This document shows, piece after piece, positions 41,837 to 50,986 of a stretch of 64,000 bases of DNA (position 1 is its first letter; each line of letters opens with the position of its first letter). The stretch covers positions 1 through 64,000 of the forward strand of contig JAPLAM010000078.1 in assembly GCA_026393275.1 (NCBI GenBank). The letters are read 5' to 3'. The position numbers and the translations under genes are program-made. The notes under the pieces were generated by a model. The model searched no databases. It was not told the DNA's origin and worked only from the letters and a program-made list of their open reading frames with translations. This stretch comes from Arthrobacter sp. (GTDB lineage Bacteria > Actinomycetota > Actinomycetes > Actinomycetales > Micrococcaceae).

Positions 41837-41892
41837 GGTGTTCCTTCAGGGGAGTCGGAGCAGGGTGTGTGCTGAGTGTTCTAGACCCGCGG

Positions 41893-42681
41893 CTAGAGGC
41901 TGCGGATCAGGCCGCCGTCGCAGCGCAGCGCCACGCCGGTGATGTAGGAGGCCGGGGCGCTGCAGAGGAACGCCGCGGCCGCGCCGAATTCCTCCGGTTC
42001 GCCGTAGCGGCGGGCGGGGATGGTCTTGCGGGATTCAAGCTGGATTTCCTCGGGCGTGGTGCCGCGCCGCTTGGCAGCGGCGTGGTCGAGTTCTGCCACC
42101 CGGTCCGTGGCAATGCGGCCGGGCAGCAGCATGTTGACCGTGACGGCGTCCAGGGCGACCTCGGCGGCGAGGGTTTTGAGGTACCCGGCGAGTGCGGCCC
42201 GGCCGGTGTTGGACACGGCCAGGTTGGGCAGCGGCGCCACCACCCCGCTCGAGCCGACCGCGAGGATCCGTCCCCAGCGCCGTTCCCGCATGCCGGGCAG
42301 GATGTGCGACACCAGCGCGTGGTTCGGCTTGACGAGTTGTTCGAACGCGTCAGCGATGTCCTCGGCGCCGAGCGTCGCCGCCGCCCCGGGCTTCGGCCCG
42401 GGACCGTTGAGGACCAGGATGTCGATGGGTCCCAGTTCCGCGACAGCCTGTTCGACGGCGGCGGCCACCCCTTCCGCCGTGCTCAGGTCTGCCTCGACGG
42501 CCACGGCGCCCGGCCCGTAGGCGTCCGTGAGCTCGGCGACGATCTCCTTGGCGCGCACCTGGCGCCGGCCGGTGATGGCCACCCGCACTCCTTCGGCCGC
42601 GAGGGCCCGGGCGACGGAGAGGCCGAGTCCGCCCGTGGAAGCGGCCACCAGGGCGGTTTTTCCGCTGATTCCGAGGTCCAT
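41893..42681 (-). CDS. SDR-fold protein lacking the usual YxxxK active site
   Basis: A 262-residue protein from ATG 42681 (GAGGAACTA site), overlapping the DapA-like stop. The nucleotide-binding part is normal (ALVAASTGGLGLSVARALAA), and GSSGVVAPLPNLAVSN holds the position of the catalytic Ser. Where Tyr-x-x-x-Lys should be, it reads SNTGRAALAG, so Tyr and Lys are both replaced. A recognised SDR subgroup has this change. Its chemistry may be non-canonical, for example a lyase, an isomerase or a binding role. Confidence 0.85.
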   Translation of the reverse strand: MDLGISGKTALVAASTGGLGLSVARALAAEGVRVAITGRRQVRAKEIVAELTDAYGPGAVAVEADLSTAEGVAAAVEQAVAELGPIDILVLNGPGPKPGAAATLGAEDIADAFEQLVKPNHALVSHILPGMRERRWGRILAVGSSGVVAPLPNLAVSNTGRAALAGYLKTLAAEVALDAVTVNMLLPGRIATDRVAELDHAAAKRRGTTPEEIQLESRKTIPARRYGEPEEFGAAAAFLCSAPASYITGVALRCDGGLIRSL

Positions 42682-43613
42682 TAGTTCCTCCCCGCCGCGG
42701 TGAGGGCGACGGCCGGGTTCGGGCCGAGGGCTTCGGCGGCCTCGCTGAGGTGGGCCCGCAGAGCCGGCCGGAGAACTTCCGGGAAGGCCGTGGCCGGGGG
42801 ACGGACGCCGGGGTCGGCGATCAGTCCGCGCTGGTGCAGGCATTGTTTGCGGATGCCCAGCGCAATCTTGGCCTGCTGCTCGAAGTTGATCAGCGGAAGG
42901 TAGGGCAGGAGGGCGTCGCGGGCGCCCGCGTAGCCTTCGCGCTGCCAGGCCCGGACGCAGGCGATGAGAGCCTCGGGGTAGGAGAAGCCGGTCATGGCGC
43001 CGGAAGCGCCGGCCAGTAGCTCGTCCAGCAGGCCCTGTCCGCCGAGTCCGCCGAACACGGAGACGTCCAGGGCTGCGGTCAGCTGGCTGATGGCCACGGA
43101 CGTGGGCGGGGCCTCGGCCTTGACCGCGGTGACGAAGCTGCACGCCCGGACCACGGAGATCAGTGCCTCGATGCTGATACTGACGCCGCTGGCCAGGGGG
43201 TAGTCCTGGAGCACCACATTGGCGCCGGTGGCGCGGTGGATGGCGTTCAGGTGCGCGATGACCACGGCGGGGTTGGCGGAGTTGGCCTGGACCATGACGG
43301 CCGCGAGCCGGTCCCCGGCGGCGGCCTGGATGGAACGGATTTCCTCGACGGCCGTGCCTGTGTAGAGGGATGTCACTCCCACCACGAGGGGCAGGCGCGT
43401 TTCTTCCACCACCACCTCCAGGACCAGGCTGCGTTCGGCCGCGGTCAGGGCCGCGGCCTCGCCGAACACGCCCAGGACCGTGAGTCCGGTGGCTCCGATC
43501 GACTCGTAGTAGCCCACCAGGCCGGCCAGGCTGTCCGTGTCGACGTCCAGGGCGCTGCCCTGGAAGGGTGTGGCGACGACGCCCCACACTCCGGGTGTCA
43601 GTGACTCCTGCAT
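42681..43613 (-). CDS. DapA/NAL-family Schiff-base lyase or dehydratase
   Basis: A 310-residue TIM-barrel protein with an AAGGAGAAA site. The family Tyr is in VVLQDYPLASG and the Schiff-base Lys in TAVKAEAPPTS; GVFGEAAALTAAERS matches the 'GxxGE...L...E' motif near the substrate pocket. Members cleave or dehydrate 2-keto acids (KDG, hydroxy-oxoglutarate and similar). With the aldehyde dehydrogenase downstream it points to 2-keto-acid chemistry in this operon. Confidence 0.9.
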   Translation of the reverse strand: MQESLTPGVWGVVATPFQGSALDVDTDSLAGLVGYYESIGATGLTVLGVFGEAAALTAAERSLVLEVVVEETRLPLVVGVTSLYTGTAVEEIRSIQAAAGDRLAAVMVQANSANPAVVIAHLNAIHRATGANVVLQDYPLASGVSISIEALISVVRACSFVTAVKAEAPPTSVAISQLTAALDVSVFGGLGGQGLLDELLAGASGAMTGFSYPEALIACVRAWQREGYAGARDALLPYLPLINFEQQAKIALGIRKQCLHQRGLIADPGVRPPATAFPEVLRPALRAHLSEAAEALGPNPAVALTAAGRN

Positions 43614-43703
43614 TGGTTTCTCCTTAAATCTCGTGTTGTTCTTCGGGGCAGCTGTTGGTCAGCAGCCCCGAAGCTCAGGCGGTGGAACCGCTAGCGGCGC
43701 TCT

Positions 43704-44534
43704 CTAATGTCCGGGCCAGACCGGCGGCCGCTTCTCCTGGAAGGCGCGGACGCCCTCGGCGGAGTCCTTGCTGTCCAGCGCCGCCATGAGGGCCGGGAGC
43801 CGGAGCCCGCGGGCCTCGGTGGCCGTCAGGTGCCCGGTCTGGGTGACCATCTGCTTGACCGCACGGACGGAGGTGGGAGCGCAGGCGAGGATCTGGTCCA
43901 CCCAGCGCTGCACCGCGGCGTCGAGCTCCTCCGCGGGGACCACTTCGTTGACCAGGCCCATGGACTGCATTTCCGCGGCCTCGGCCTTCCGCCCGGTCAG
44001 GAGCATGCCCATCGCCTGGGTGTAAGGGATCCGGCGCACCAGCTGGTGGATGCCGCCGTCGAGCGCCAAACGCCCGACGCGCGGTTCCGTCAGCCCGAAG
44101 CGGGCCGTGTCCGCGGCGATCACGATGTCCGCGCCGAGCACGATCTCCATGCCGCCGCCGAGCGCGTAGCCGTTGACCTTCGCGATCACCGGGATGTCCA
44201 GCGTGGTGCGCAGGCTCAGGCCGCCGAAGCCGTTCGGGTCCAGGCCGGCCCAGTATTCGAGGCCCGTCTTGTCCACGGCAGAGGCGGACATGTCCGCGCC
44301 CACGCAGAACGCCCGGGTGCCGGCGCCCGTGATGACCACGGCCCGGACGTCGGGATCGGCTTCGAGCTGGTCCCAGATTTCGTTGAGCCTGGCCTGGGCG
44401 GTGCCGTCGACGGCGTTGAGCACGTGTTGGCGGTCGATCACCACGGTGGCGACGTGGTTCTCGATGGTCAGGGTGACCTGGTCCACTGTGTCGGGAACGG
44501 CGGTCGTCTTCTCAGTTGCTGAAACGGCGGTCAC
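43704..44534 (-). CDS. Enoyl-CoA hydratase/isomerase family protein
   Basis: A 276-residue crotonase-fold enzyme. The oxyanion-hole segments are AFCVGADMSASAVDK and VNGYALGGGMEIVLGADIVI. FGLTEPRVGRLALDGGIHQL carries the usual acid/base region, in which the second Glu position is replaced. It acts on CoA thioesters by hydration, isomerisation or C-C cleavage. It overlaps the CoA-transferase stop by four bases, so CoA activation and this reaction follow each other. Confidence 0.9.
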   Translation of the reverse strand: MTAVSATEKTTAVPDTVDQVTLTIENHVATVVIDRQHVLNAVDGTAQARLNEIWDQLEADPDVRAVVITGAGTRAFCVGADMSASAVDKTGLEYWAGLDPNGFGGLSLRTTLDIPVIAKVNGYALGGGMEIVLGADIVIAADTARFGLTEPRVGRLALDGGIHQLVRRIPYTQAMGMLLTGRKAEAAEMQSMGLVNEVVPAEELDAAVQRWVDQILACAPTSVRAVKQMVTQTGHLTATEARGLRLPALMAALDSKDSAEGVRAFQEKRPPVWPGH

Positions 44535-45817
44535 CGCAGGACCCCCAGCTGCTGCAGGCGCTCGATGGTCTCGGCATCGAAGCCGTTCTCCAGCAGCACC
44601 TCGACGTTGTGCTCGCCGAGCCGCGGGGCCACCCGGCGTATGGTGGGCGGGGTGGCGGAGAGCCGGATGGGCGCGTTGAGCATTTTCACGGTGCCGACGC
44701 CGGGGTGTTCTGCCTCGACGATCATGCCGTTGGCGTGGGTCTGCGCGTCGGCCAGGGTTTGTTCCAGGGTGTGCACCGGGGCGTTGAGCAGCCCTTGGTC
44801 TTCCAGCCTGGTGGTCCAGTATTCGGTGGTATTGGTGGCGATGCGCTCGCGGAAGATCGCCTGCAGCGCCGGCTTGTGCTTGAACTGCTGCTCCAGGTTG
44901 GCGAACTCGGGCCGCAGCGTGAGGTCCTCGTCCAGGCCCAGCGCCTCGGAAATGCGCAGCAGCGGGTCCGGGGTGAAGCCGCCCACCATGCAGACGGCGC
45001 CGTCTGTGGTTTCAAAGACGCCGCTGAGCGGCATGGCGCCCCAGTTGACCTCGTAGCCGCGGTTGAGCTGCATGCAGGCCTCCTGCATCTGCAGGTGCAG
45101 CATGGAGTCGTACATGGTCACCTCCACCTTCTGCCCGACGCCGGCGGACTCGCGGGTGCGCAGGGCCAGCAGGATGCCCTGCATGAGGTGCATGCCGGTG
45201 ATGTAGTCGCACAGCGTGGTGGGGTAGATGGCCGGCTTCATGTCGTCCGACTCGCGGCGCCACATCACGCCGGAGTAAGCCTGCGCGATCGCGTCCTGGC
45301 CGCCCTTGTGCGAGTAGGGGCCGACGGGTCCGAAGCCGGTGCCGGAGGCCCAGATGATGCCCGGGTTCTGCTCCTTGAGGTCCTCGTAGCCGAAGCCCAT
45401 CCGCTCCATCACGCCGGAGCGGAAGTTGCTGACCACCACGTCCGCGTCGGCCAGCAGCCGGCGGAGCACGTCCTTGCCCTCGTCAGTGCGGGTGTCCACG
45501 GAGATGCTGCGCTTGTTCCGGTTGATGGACAGGAAGATCGGGTTGTCCTGGCCGTCCTTGTCCGGGAACGAGTTGCGGGAGATGTCCCCGGCGCCGGGGC
45601 GTTCCACCTTGATGATGTCCGCGCCGTAGTCGCCCAGCAACTGAGTGCAGGACGGGCCCATGAACACCTGGGTGAAGTCCACGATCTTGATTCCCTCGAG
45701 CGGGAGCGGGGTACCAGCGGGGAGCGGGGTGCCGGAGGCTTCGGTGGCGGGGGCCGCCGTCGTGCTCTCTGCCGTCGAGCGTCCGTCGCTGAAGAGTTCG
45801 TCGATGACGGTGCTCAT
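44531..45817 (-). CDS. Class III (CaiB/BaiF) CoA-transferase
   Basis: A 428-residue enzyme. IKIVDFTQVFMGPSCTQLLG and DYGADIIKVERPGAGDISRN are the N-terminal signatures. The acyl-carrying Asp is in KGGQDAIAQAYSGVMW, and VEVTMYDSMLHLQMQEACMQ fits the family. It has an extra ~35-residue Ser/Thr/Ala-rich N-terminus. It moves CoA between organic acids without ATP and probably activates the operon's substrate acid. It overlaps the FAD gene stop. Confidence 0.93.
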   Translation of the reverse strand: MSTVIDELFSDGRSTAESTTAAPATEASGTPLPAGTPLPLEGIKIVDFTQVFMGPSCTQLLGDYGADIIKVERPGAGDISRNSFPDKDGQDNPIFLSINRNKRSISVDTRTDEGKDVLRRLLADADVVVSNFRSGVMERMGFGYEDLKEQNPGIIWASGTGFGPVGPYSHKGGQDAIAQAYSGVMWRRESDDMKPAIYPTTLCDYITGMHLMQGILLALRTRESAGVGQKVEVTMYDSMLHLQMQEACMQLNRGYEVNWGAMPLSGVFETTDGAVCMVGGFTPDPLLRISEALGLDEDLTLRPEFANLEQQFKHKPALQAIFRERIATNTTEYWTTRLEDQGLLNAPVHTLEQTLADAQTHANGMIVEAEHPGVGTVKMLNAPIRLSATPPTIRRVAPRLGEHNVEVLLENGFDAETIERLQQLGVLR

Positions 45818-47196
45818 GCTCCCACCACCGCGTCCACGTCAAGGGTGGCGTTCGACGATGGGACGTCGCCCGGGTCCGCGCCGTGGCGGCGCATGCCCTG
45901 CTGGATGTCCAGTGCGGAGACGTCGCGGACGAGGGTGCCGGTCTGGATCGCCAGCGCGGCGGCGACGCCGACGGCCTGGCCCATGGCCATGCAGGGCGGG
46001 ATCTCGCGGGACATCTTCTGCGCCTCGGGGGTAGCGGAGTAGTGGCGGCCCGCGACGAGCAGCTGGTCCACTTCCTTGGGCAGCAGTGAGCGGAACGGGT
46101 AGTAGTAGTCGCGGCCGCGGGCCACAGTGTCGGCGAAGTGCCGGCGGGAGGTGACGTCGTCCTTGGTCATGACGTATTCGCCTTCGAGCAGGCGGGTCTG
46201 GCGGACGCCCATCTGGGATGCGACGTCGAGCATGTAGCAGTTCTCGAAGCCGGGCAGGTTGGCGCGGACGTAGTCCACGGCCTCGGTGATGCGGTCGCGG
46301 GCGGCGAACTCGGCGGCGGTCATGTCCGCCGGGTCGACGCCGTCGAAGCCGGTCATGTGGGGTGCGTTGCACCAGACGACTCCGTCGATGGGGGTCTTGA
46401 GCCACCACAGTTCCCAGGCGCCGCCGAGGAGGCGCTTGATGGTGCGGTTGATGGCGCGGGCTTCCTTGGGGTTGGCCTGTTCGAAGGCCTCCGCGGCGTT
46501 GGTGTCCACGTTGCCCAGGCGGAAGACCAGCGTGGTGAGGTAGCTGTCCTTGACGTAGCTGGCGCCGGCGCGGGAGGCGACGTCGATGTCGCCGGTGGTG
46601 TCGATGACGATGTCCGCCATGAAGGCCTGCGGGCCGGACTTGGTCTCGCAGATGACGCCCTTCATGACGCCGTCGTCCACGATCGGGCGGGAGAACCAGG
46701 AGTGCAGTCGGAGGTTGACGCCGGCTTCGCGGACGAGGTCGTTGGAGACGCGCTTCCAGCCGTCGGGATCGAATGCGGCGGCGTAGCAGATGGGCTTGGG
46801 ATTGACGTGGGTGTGGAAGTCAAAGGTGCCGAAGCGGCCCCACTTGTTCCACAGTTCGTCGGAGGCCTTGCGGTCGTCGGCCGGCGGGACGATCGCCAGG
46901 CCCAGCTTCTGCAGACGCTCGACGTATTCGGAGACGATGCCCGTGACGGTGATTTCCTGGCCGTTGATCATGTCATCCAGCACCAGCACCATGCCGCCGG
47001 AGGCGAGGCCGCCGAGGGAGGAGTAGCGCTCCAGTAGCGTGACCGAGGCGCCCGAGCGGGCCGCGGTGACGGCGGCGGCCACACCGGCGGGGCCACCGCC
47101 GACCACGAGGACGTCGGAGCGGGAGATGACGGGAGCGGTGAGGTCCGCCGTGGTGGTGCTGAGATCCAGCGACGACATGGCTGTGGACGGGTTCAT
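45814..47196 (-). CDS. FAD-dependent oxidoreductase (FAD_oxidored family)
   Basis: A 460-residue flavoprotein. VLVVGGGPAGVAAAVTAARS with GASVTLLERY is the N-terminal dinucleotide site, followed by GGLASGGMVLVLDD. The late FAD block LLVAGRHYSATPEAQKMSRE with AMGQAVGVAAALA is typical of the PF12831 group. It has no [4Fe-4S] cysteine set. First gene of a seven-gene operon, it probably makes the first desaturation or oxidation of the substrate. The start at 47196 has an AGGAT site. Confidence 0.88.
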   Translation of the reverse strand: MNPSTAMSSLDLSTTTADLTAPVISRSDVLVVGGGPAGVAAAVTAARSGASVTLLERYSSLGGLASGGMVLVLDDMINGQEITVTGIVSEYVERLQKLGLAIVPPADDRKASDELWNKWGRFGTFDFHTHVNPKPICYAAAFDPDGWKRVSNDLVREAGVNLRLHSWFSRPIVDDGVMKGVICETKSGPQAFMADIVIDTTGDIDVASRAGASYVKDSYLTTLVFRLGNVDTNAAEAFEQANPKEARAINRTIKRLLGGAWELWWLKTPIDGVVWCNAPHMTGFDGVDPADMTAAEFAARDRITEAVDYVRANLPGFENCYMLDVASQMGVRQTRLLEGEYVMTKDDVTSRRHFADTVARGRDYYYPFRSLLPKEVDQLLVAGRHYSATPEAQKMSREIPPCMAMGQAVGVAAALAIQTGTLVRDVSALDIQQGMRRHGADPGDVPSSNATLDVDAVVGA

Positions 47197-47421
47197 GGGG
47201 ATCCTAACTTTTCCGGCGCAAATGCCGTTGGAAGGGCGGCCGGTGACTTAGAAGATGATGCTCAGGAGGGGATCGCGGCGACGTCGACCGCGAATTCCAA
47301 CCGGCAGAGGGTATGACGCAGCGCGGCCCGTCGCGGGCCTTGCTGCAGGGTGTGGAAAATGTTCCGGCGGACACCTTGGGTGTCGGAACCGGGGATGGCG
47401 ACGGCGGCTAGAGCCAGCCGA

Positions 47422-48030
47422 TCACCACGCGTGAGGTGCGTTAACCCAGATCGCTACGCAGACCTCTTCATAGCTGTTCTTGTACCAGTGAGGCGTTTCC
47501 GAGGAGAAGGTGATCGAATCGCCTTCTTCCAAGGTGTACTTCTCGCCGTCCAGGAAGATGTCCTTCCGGCCGGAGATAACAATCCCGAATTCCTCGCCGC
47601 TGTGACGGAAAGGAGTGGCGCTGGTGTCGTGGCCTGGCGGACTCACGATCCATTGGGCCTCCAGCGCACCGTTGAGATCCGGGGTGAGCAGTTCATAAAC
47701 CGCCTCACCCACAGCCTTCTTGGTGACGCCCTTGAGGTTACGCCGCTCGGCCTTGCGAACCACGGGGGACCTGGTTTCCTCCTGCCCGAGGAAGAACTTC
47801 CCTACAGGAATGTCCAGGCCGTGCGCCAGCTGCGCCAAGGTGGTGAAAGACGGATTGGCCAGGCCGCGTTCGATCTGGCTTACGATCGCCGGGCTGAGAC
47901 CAGTGATTTCCGAGAGTTTCGCAAGGGTCATTCCTTTGTCCTTGCGCATGTTGCGCACCTTGTTGCCCACAGTGGCAAGAAGGACGCTAGTGCCAGCTGG
48001 GGAAGATCCCGTGACGATTTCGTTGGTCAT
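47422..48030 (-). CDS. XRE-cupin transcriptional regulator
   Basis: A 202-residue protein from ATG 48030. The HTH is VGNKVRNMRKDKGMTLAKLS and GLSPAIVSQIERGLANPSFT, and the cupin is HSGEEFGIVISGRKDIFLDG with YTLEEGDSITFSSETPHWYK. Proteins of this design sense small molecules through the cupin. It lies 225 bases upstream of the FAD/CoA operon on the same strand and is divergent from the MHS transporter, so it is the likely regulator of both. Confidence 0.92.
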   Translation of the reverse strand: MTNEIVTGSSPAGTSVLLATVGNKVRNMRKDKGMTLAKLSEITGLSPAIVSQIERGLANPSFTTLAQLAHGLDIPVGKFFLGQEETRSPVVRKAERRNLKGVTKKAVGEAVYELLTPDLNGALEAQWIVSPPGHDTSATPFRHSGEEFGIVISGRKDIFLDGEKYTLEEGDSITFSSETPHWYKNSYEEVCVAIWVNAPHAW

Positions 48031-48477
48031 GCTCCGACTCTCTCTCGGTGAGCTAACCCACATAACTATAGTGAAAACTTTTAGCGAATCAAGGTTTTGG
48101 TGAATATTTTTACGTATCGCGTCTGAAGTTGCCTCTGACGTGCGGTTTTGCCTCGGGTCTGGCGCCGGCCTTCCGCGGGCTGACGGGACTTCTCTGGAAA
48201 CCATTGACTCCGTGAAGATCTTCAATATAGTTGTGTGAGCCGCAACACTTTTGGAAGAAAGCTTCGAACAGGTTTGATCGCAAGGCCTTCTGGCGGAAGG
48301 TGCATCCAACCCGTGAACGCGTTCCTTTCTAAGGCAAAGCTGCCGTGACATCTGCCAAGCCATCCGCAGGACACGACGTTGGCCGGTCAGCAAGGACTAA
48401 TGCCTTGTTGCCGAGTTGGATGGCCCGTTTTGCATTCAAGCGCTACGAAGAGGCATGCGTAGCTATCTGGGCTAACT
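48031..48477. other. Divergent intergenic region, 5' part
   Basis: It contains AT-richer DNA around 48060-48110 and 48215-48240, probably the promoters of the regulator and the transporter. No gene is recognised. Confidence 0.4.
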
Positions 48478-48612
48478 CACCTCCCATGAGGTGACCCGGT
48501 CCGCCCTGCGGACCAAGCCAAACGATAGTTTCGATCACCGCCGACCCCAACACGGAGTACGCCGGTGATCCGTACCCTCCCGCGCCCCGAAGGCACGGGG
48601 GAAGGAAAAGTA
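48478..48612 (+). promoter_or_regulatory. Structured 5' leader of the MHS transporter gene, class unknown
   Basis: Consecutive hairpins can be drawn. CACCTC pairs with GAGGTG, and GGTCCGC pairs with GCGGACC. GATCACCG pairs with CGGTGATC, enclosing ACCCCAACACGGAGTACG. A last GC-rich fold lies just before the ribosome site GGAAGGAAAAG. Four stems in about 120 bases directly before an ATG suggest a riboswitch or attenuator. I cannot match it to a known class. Confidence 0.45.
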
Positions 48613-48614
48613 TC

Positions 48615-49919
48615 ATGACTGACACTGTCGTCAAGATTGACGTAGAGAGTGGCCGGAAGTCCCGGCTCTCTCCGGAAGTACGCCGCGGGCTGCTTGGCCT
48701 CGGGCTGGGGAACACCCTTGAGTGGTACGACTGGATGGTCTTCGGCCTGCTGTCGGCCTTCATTGGACCCAAGTTCTTCCCGTCGCAGGACCCCGTTGCC
48801 GCAACGCTGAGCGCGCTGGCAGTATTTGCTGTCGGCTTCGCGTTCCGTCCTCTCGGCGGAATCCTGCTCGGTACCTTCGCCGACAGGATCGGCCGACGCA
48901 GGGTGATGCTCTGGTCCATCATGATGATGGCGACCACCACCCTGATCATTGCCGTGTCGCCGACCTATGACCAGATTGGCCCCGCAGCCGGCGTCATCCT
49001 GTTGGTCTGCCGCATCGTCCAGGGCATCTCCACCGGCGTTGAGGCTCCGTTGTCCACCGCCCACGCCGTCGAACTCGTCCCCGAGGGACGCGAGGGCTTT
49101 GTCGCCGGCATCATCTCCTTCTACGTCAACCTAGGCATCCTGCTCGCCTCCCTTGTCAGCTACCTCTGCAGCCTGACCCTCAGCGGTGCCGTCATGGCCG
49201 ATTGGGGATGGCGTGTGCCGTTCATCGTCGGCGCGGCCTTCGGCTTCGTCGTGGTGTACCTTCGCCGGACACTTCCTGAAACCATGAAGCCCGAAGAAAT
49301 GGCGGACAACTCCGCGAAAAAGGTCTGGGGCGGGGTGCGCAAGCACTGGCTCAGCGTGCTCGCCATCACATTCGTCGTCGGAGCCGCCCAGGCGTACAAC
49401 TACGCCTGGAACACGGGCCTGCCGACGGCGGCCCGCACCGGCTTCAAGGAAGACGCCACCGCTGTCTTCGCACTCACCACCGTTCTGGGCGTCGTGTTGG
49501 TCGTCGGAAGCCTGATCATCAGCAAGGTCGCCGATGGCAAGTCGATGTCCAAGTGGTTCCTGATCACCCGCGCGCTGGCCATTCCGTCCGTCTTCCTGAT
49601 GCTGATGTACGTACGCCCCGGAATCGCCGGGTTCGCTGCCGTACTCCTGGGAGGTTCGGTGGTGCTGGTGCTCAACATGACCCTGTACAACGTCGTCACC
49701 AGCTCCCTCATGCCCAAGGGTTGCCGGGGTGCCGGAACGGCTCTCGGCTACGGCCTGGGCGTCGCTCTGTTCGGCGGCACAGCCTCCTACCTCCTCGTCT
49801 GGCTGCAGTCCCTGAACGCGTCCTGGATCTTCCCCGTCTACGTCGCCGTCCTGTCCACGCTGAGCATCGTGTTCTACCTGCTCGCACGGAAAAAGAACGG
49901 CATCTTCATCGGAAGGTAG
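48615..49919 (+). CDS. MFS transporter, MHS (metabolite:H+ symporter) type
   Basis: A 434-residue, 12-helix permease. GLGNTLEWYDWMVFGLLSAF in helix 1 and FADRIGRRRVMLWSIMMMAT after helix 2 are the MHS signature (ShiA, KgtP and ProP relatives). IVQGISTGVEAPLSTAHAVE fits loop 4. It imports an organic acid or zwitterion, presumably the substrate of the adjacent CoA-transferase operon. It is followed after eight bases by the deaminase-like gene. Confidence 0.9.
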   Translation: MTDTVVKIDVESGRKSRLSPEVRRGLLGLGLGNTLEWYDWMVFGLLSAFIGPKFFPSQDPVAATLSALAVFAVGFAFRPLGGILLGTFADRIGRRRVMLWSIMMMATTTLIIAVSPTYDQIGPAAGVILLVCRIVQGISTGVEAPLSTAHAVELVPEGREGFVAGIISFYVNLGILLASLVSYLCSLTLSGAVMADWGWRVPFIVGAAFGFVVVYLRRTLPETMKPEEMADNSAKKVWGGVRKHWLSVLAITFVVGAAQAYNYAWNTGLPTAARTGFKEDATAVFALTTVLGVVLVVGSLIISKVADGKSMSKWFLITRALAIPSVFLMLMYVRPGIAGFAAVLLGGSVVLVLNMTLYNVVTSSLMPKGCRGAGTALGYGLGVALFGGTASYLLVWLQSLNASWIFPVYVAVLSTLSIVFYLLARKKNGIFIGR

Positions 49920-49927
49920 GAACACCC

Positions 49928-50422
49928 ATGTACGTCACCCAAACGGCCCGACGCGGGCCGGACCCCGACGCGACTTACGAGCTCAGTAGCGCAGACGTGG
50001 AACTATATGAAGCGGCCCGACGGCTGCTCATCACGGCCCACCACAGCGAAAACCATCGCGTGGCCGCCGCAATGCGTGGTGGATCCGGGACCATATACCT
50101 CGGTCTCCACATTGGCTCGAAACGCATCAACGTATGCGCCGAGTCCAGCGCCCTCGCCAATGCCCGCATCGCCCAGGAAGACACGATCCACTCCGTGGTG
50201 GCGGTCAGCATGGACGGGAGCAGTGAACCGCAGGTCACCAACCCCTGCGGGCTCTGTAGGGAACTGCTACGCAGTTACGGTGCGGAGACATTTGTCCTGG
50301 TCGACGCCGAAGGGGAAGTGGAAAAGGTCCGAATCAAAGAGCTGCTGCCCTATCCCTGGATGCGTGCAACGGAAACGGAATGGGAGACTCGCCCGCCACG
50401 TTCCGGACCGCCGGACACCTGA
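49928..50422 (+). CDS. Cytidine-deaminase-fold protein (blasticidin-S-deaminase-like)
   Basis: A 164-residue zinc enzyme. The motifs are VCAESSALANARIAQ, whose Cys is the zinc ligand and whose Glu is the proton shuttle, and NPCGLCRELLRSYGAETFVL, the PCxxC pair. The Cys-Ala-Glu type matches cytidine and blasticidin-S deaminases. The C-terminal tail (PYPWMRATETEW) resembles blasticidin deaminase-like proteins. It is cotranscribed with the MHS transporter, so it may deaminate the imported compound rather than cytidine. Confidence 0.85.
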   Translation: MYVTQTARRGPDPDATYELSSADVELYEAARRLLITAHHSENHRVAAAMRGGSGTIYLGLHIGSKRINVCAESSALANARIAQEDTIHSVVAVSMDGSSEPQVTNPCGLCRELLRSYGAETFVLVDAEGEVEKVRIKELLPYPWMRATETEWETRPPRSGPPDT

Positions 50423-50455
50423 CAAGAACCGCAAGACAGCATCATCTGAGGATCG

Positions 50456-50489
50456 ACGGAGGCCGAGACATACAAGTTCCGGCCTCCGT
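50456..50489 (+). terminator. Probable terminator after the deaminase gene
   Basis: ACGGAGGCC pairs with GGCCTCCGT around a 16-base loop, followed by a short T-rich stretch (TCGTGTCTT). Its position, 34 bases after the stop, fits the end of the transporter/deaminase unit. Confidence 0.5.
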
Positions 50490-50986
50490 TCGTGTCTTAG
50501 GCGTCGACGGGCATTCTCGTGCTTGCACCATCGCTCCGCCAAGCTCTTGCTCGGCGGAGTAACCGGCAGGGGAACCGCTTCACACCAATTGGCCCCGGCC
50601 TGGACTTCCTTAGAACAGCGGCCAGGGCCCCGCCGGCATCTCCCCGCTCGGAGCCGGAAACCGCCCCGCCAAGCGCAACCTGGCACAGCGCGCGGCGAGC
50701 GAAGCGACTTCTTCGGTGCTAAGCAAGCCCGCCAGATTTCGGCCCAGGCCGCCGCGCAGTCCTTCACTAACAGGAGGCCATGGATGCTCCTTGGTTGTTC
50801 GGTGCCCGCACTCCCGAAAGGGGTGGGGCTGTGTCTGTGCGCCAGGGCTCCCGCCGGTCTTCCGCGATCTCCGCTATTGGGGGCGGGCATCATTGCCGGA
50901 AGTACGGCACATTCCGGGAGAGTGGGGGTACTGGCACGACCTTCCCCAGCCAGGGGCAACGGAAGGCCCCCACCGGCGCCACGGGG
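50490..50986. other. Stretch of about 500 bases without a recognisable gene
   Basis: Frames on both strands are long only because the GC content is high, and their products are low in complexity. A ribosome-like AGGAGG at about 50772 precedes ATGGATGCTCC, but the resulting peptide has no recognisable features. Confidence 0.35.
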
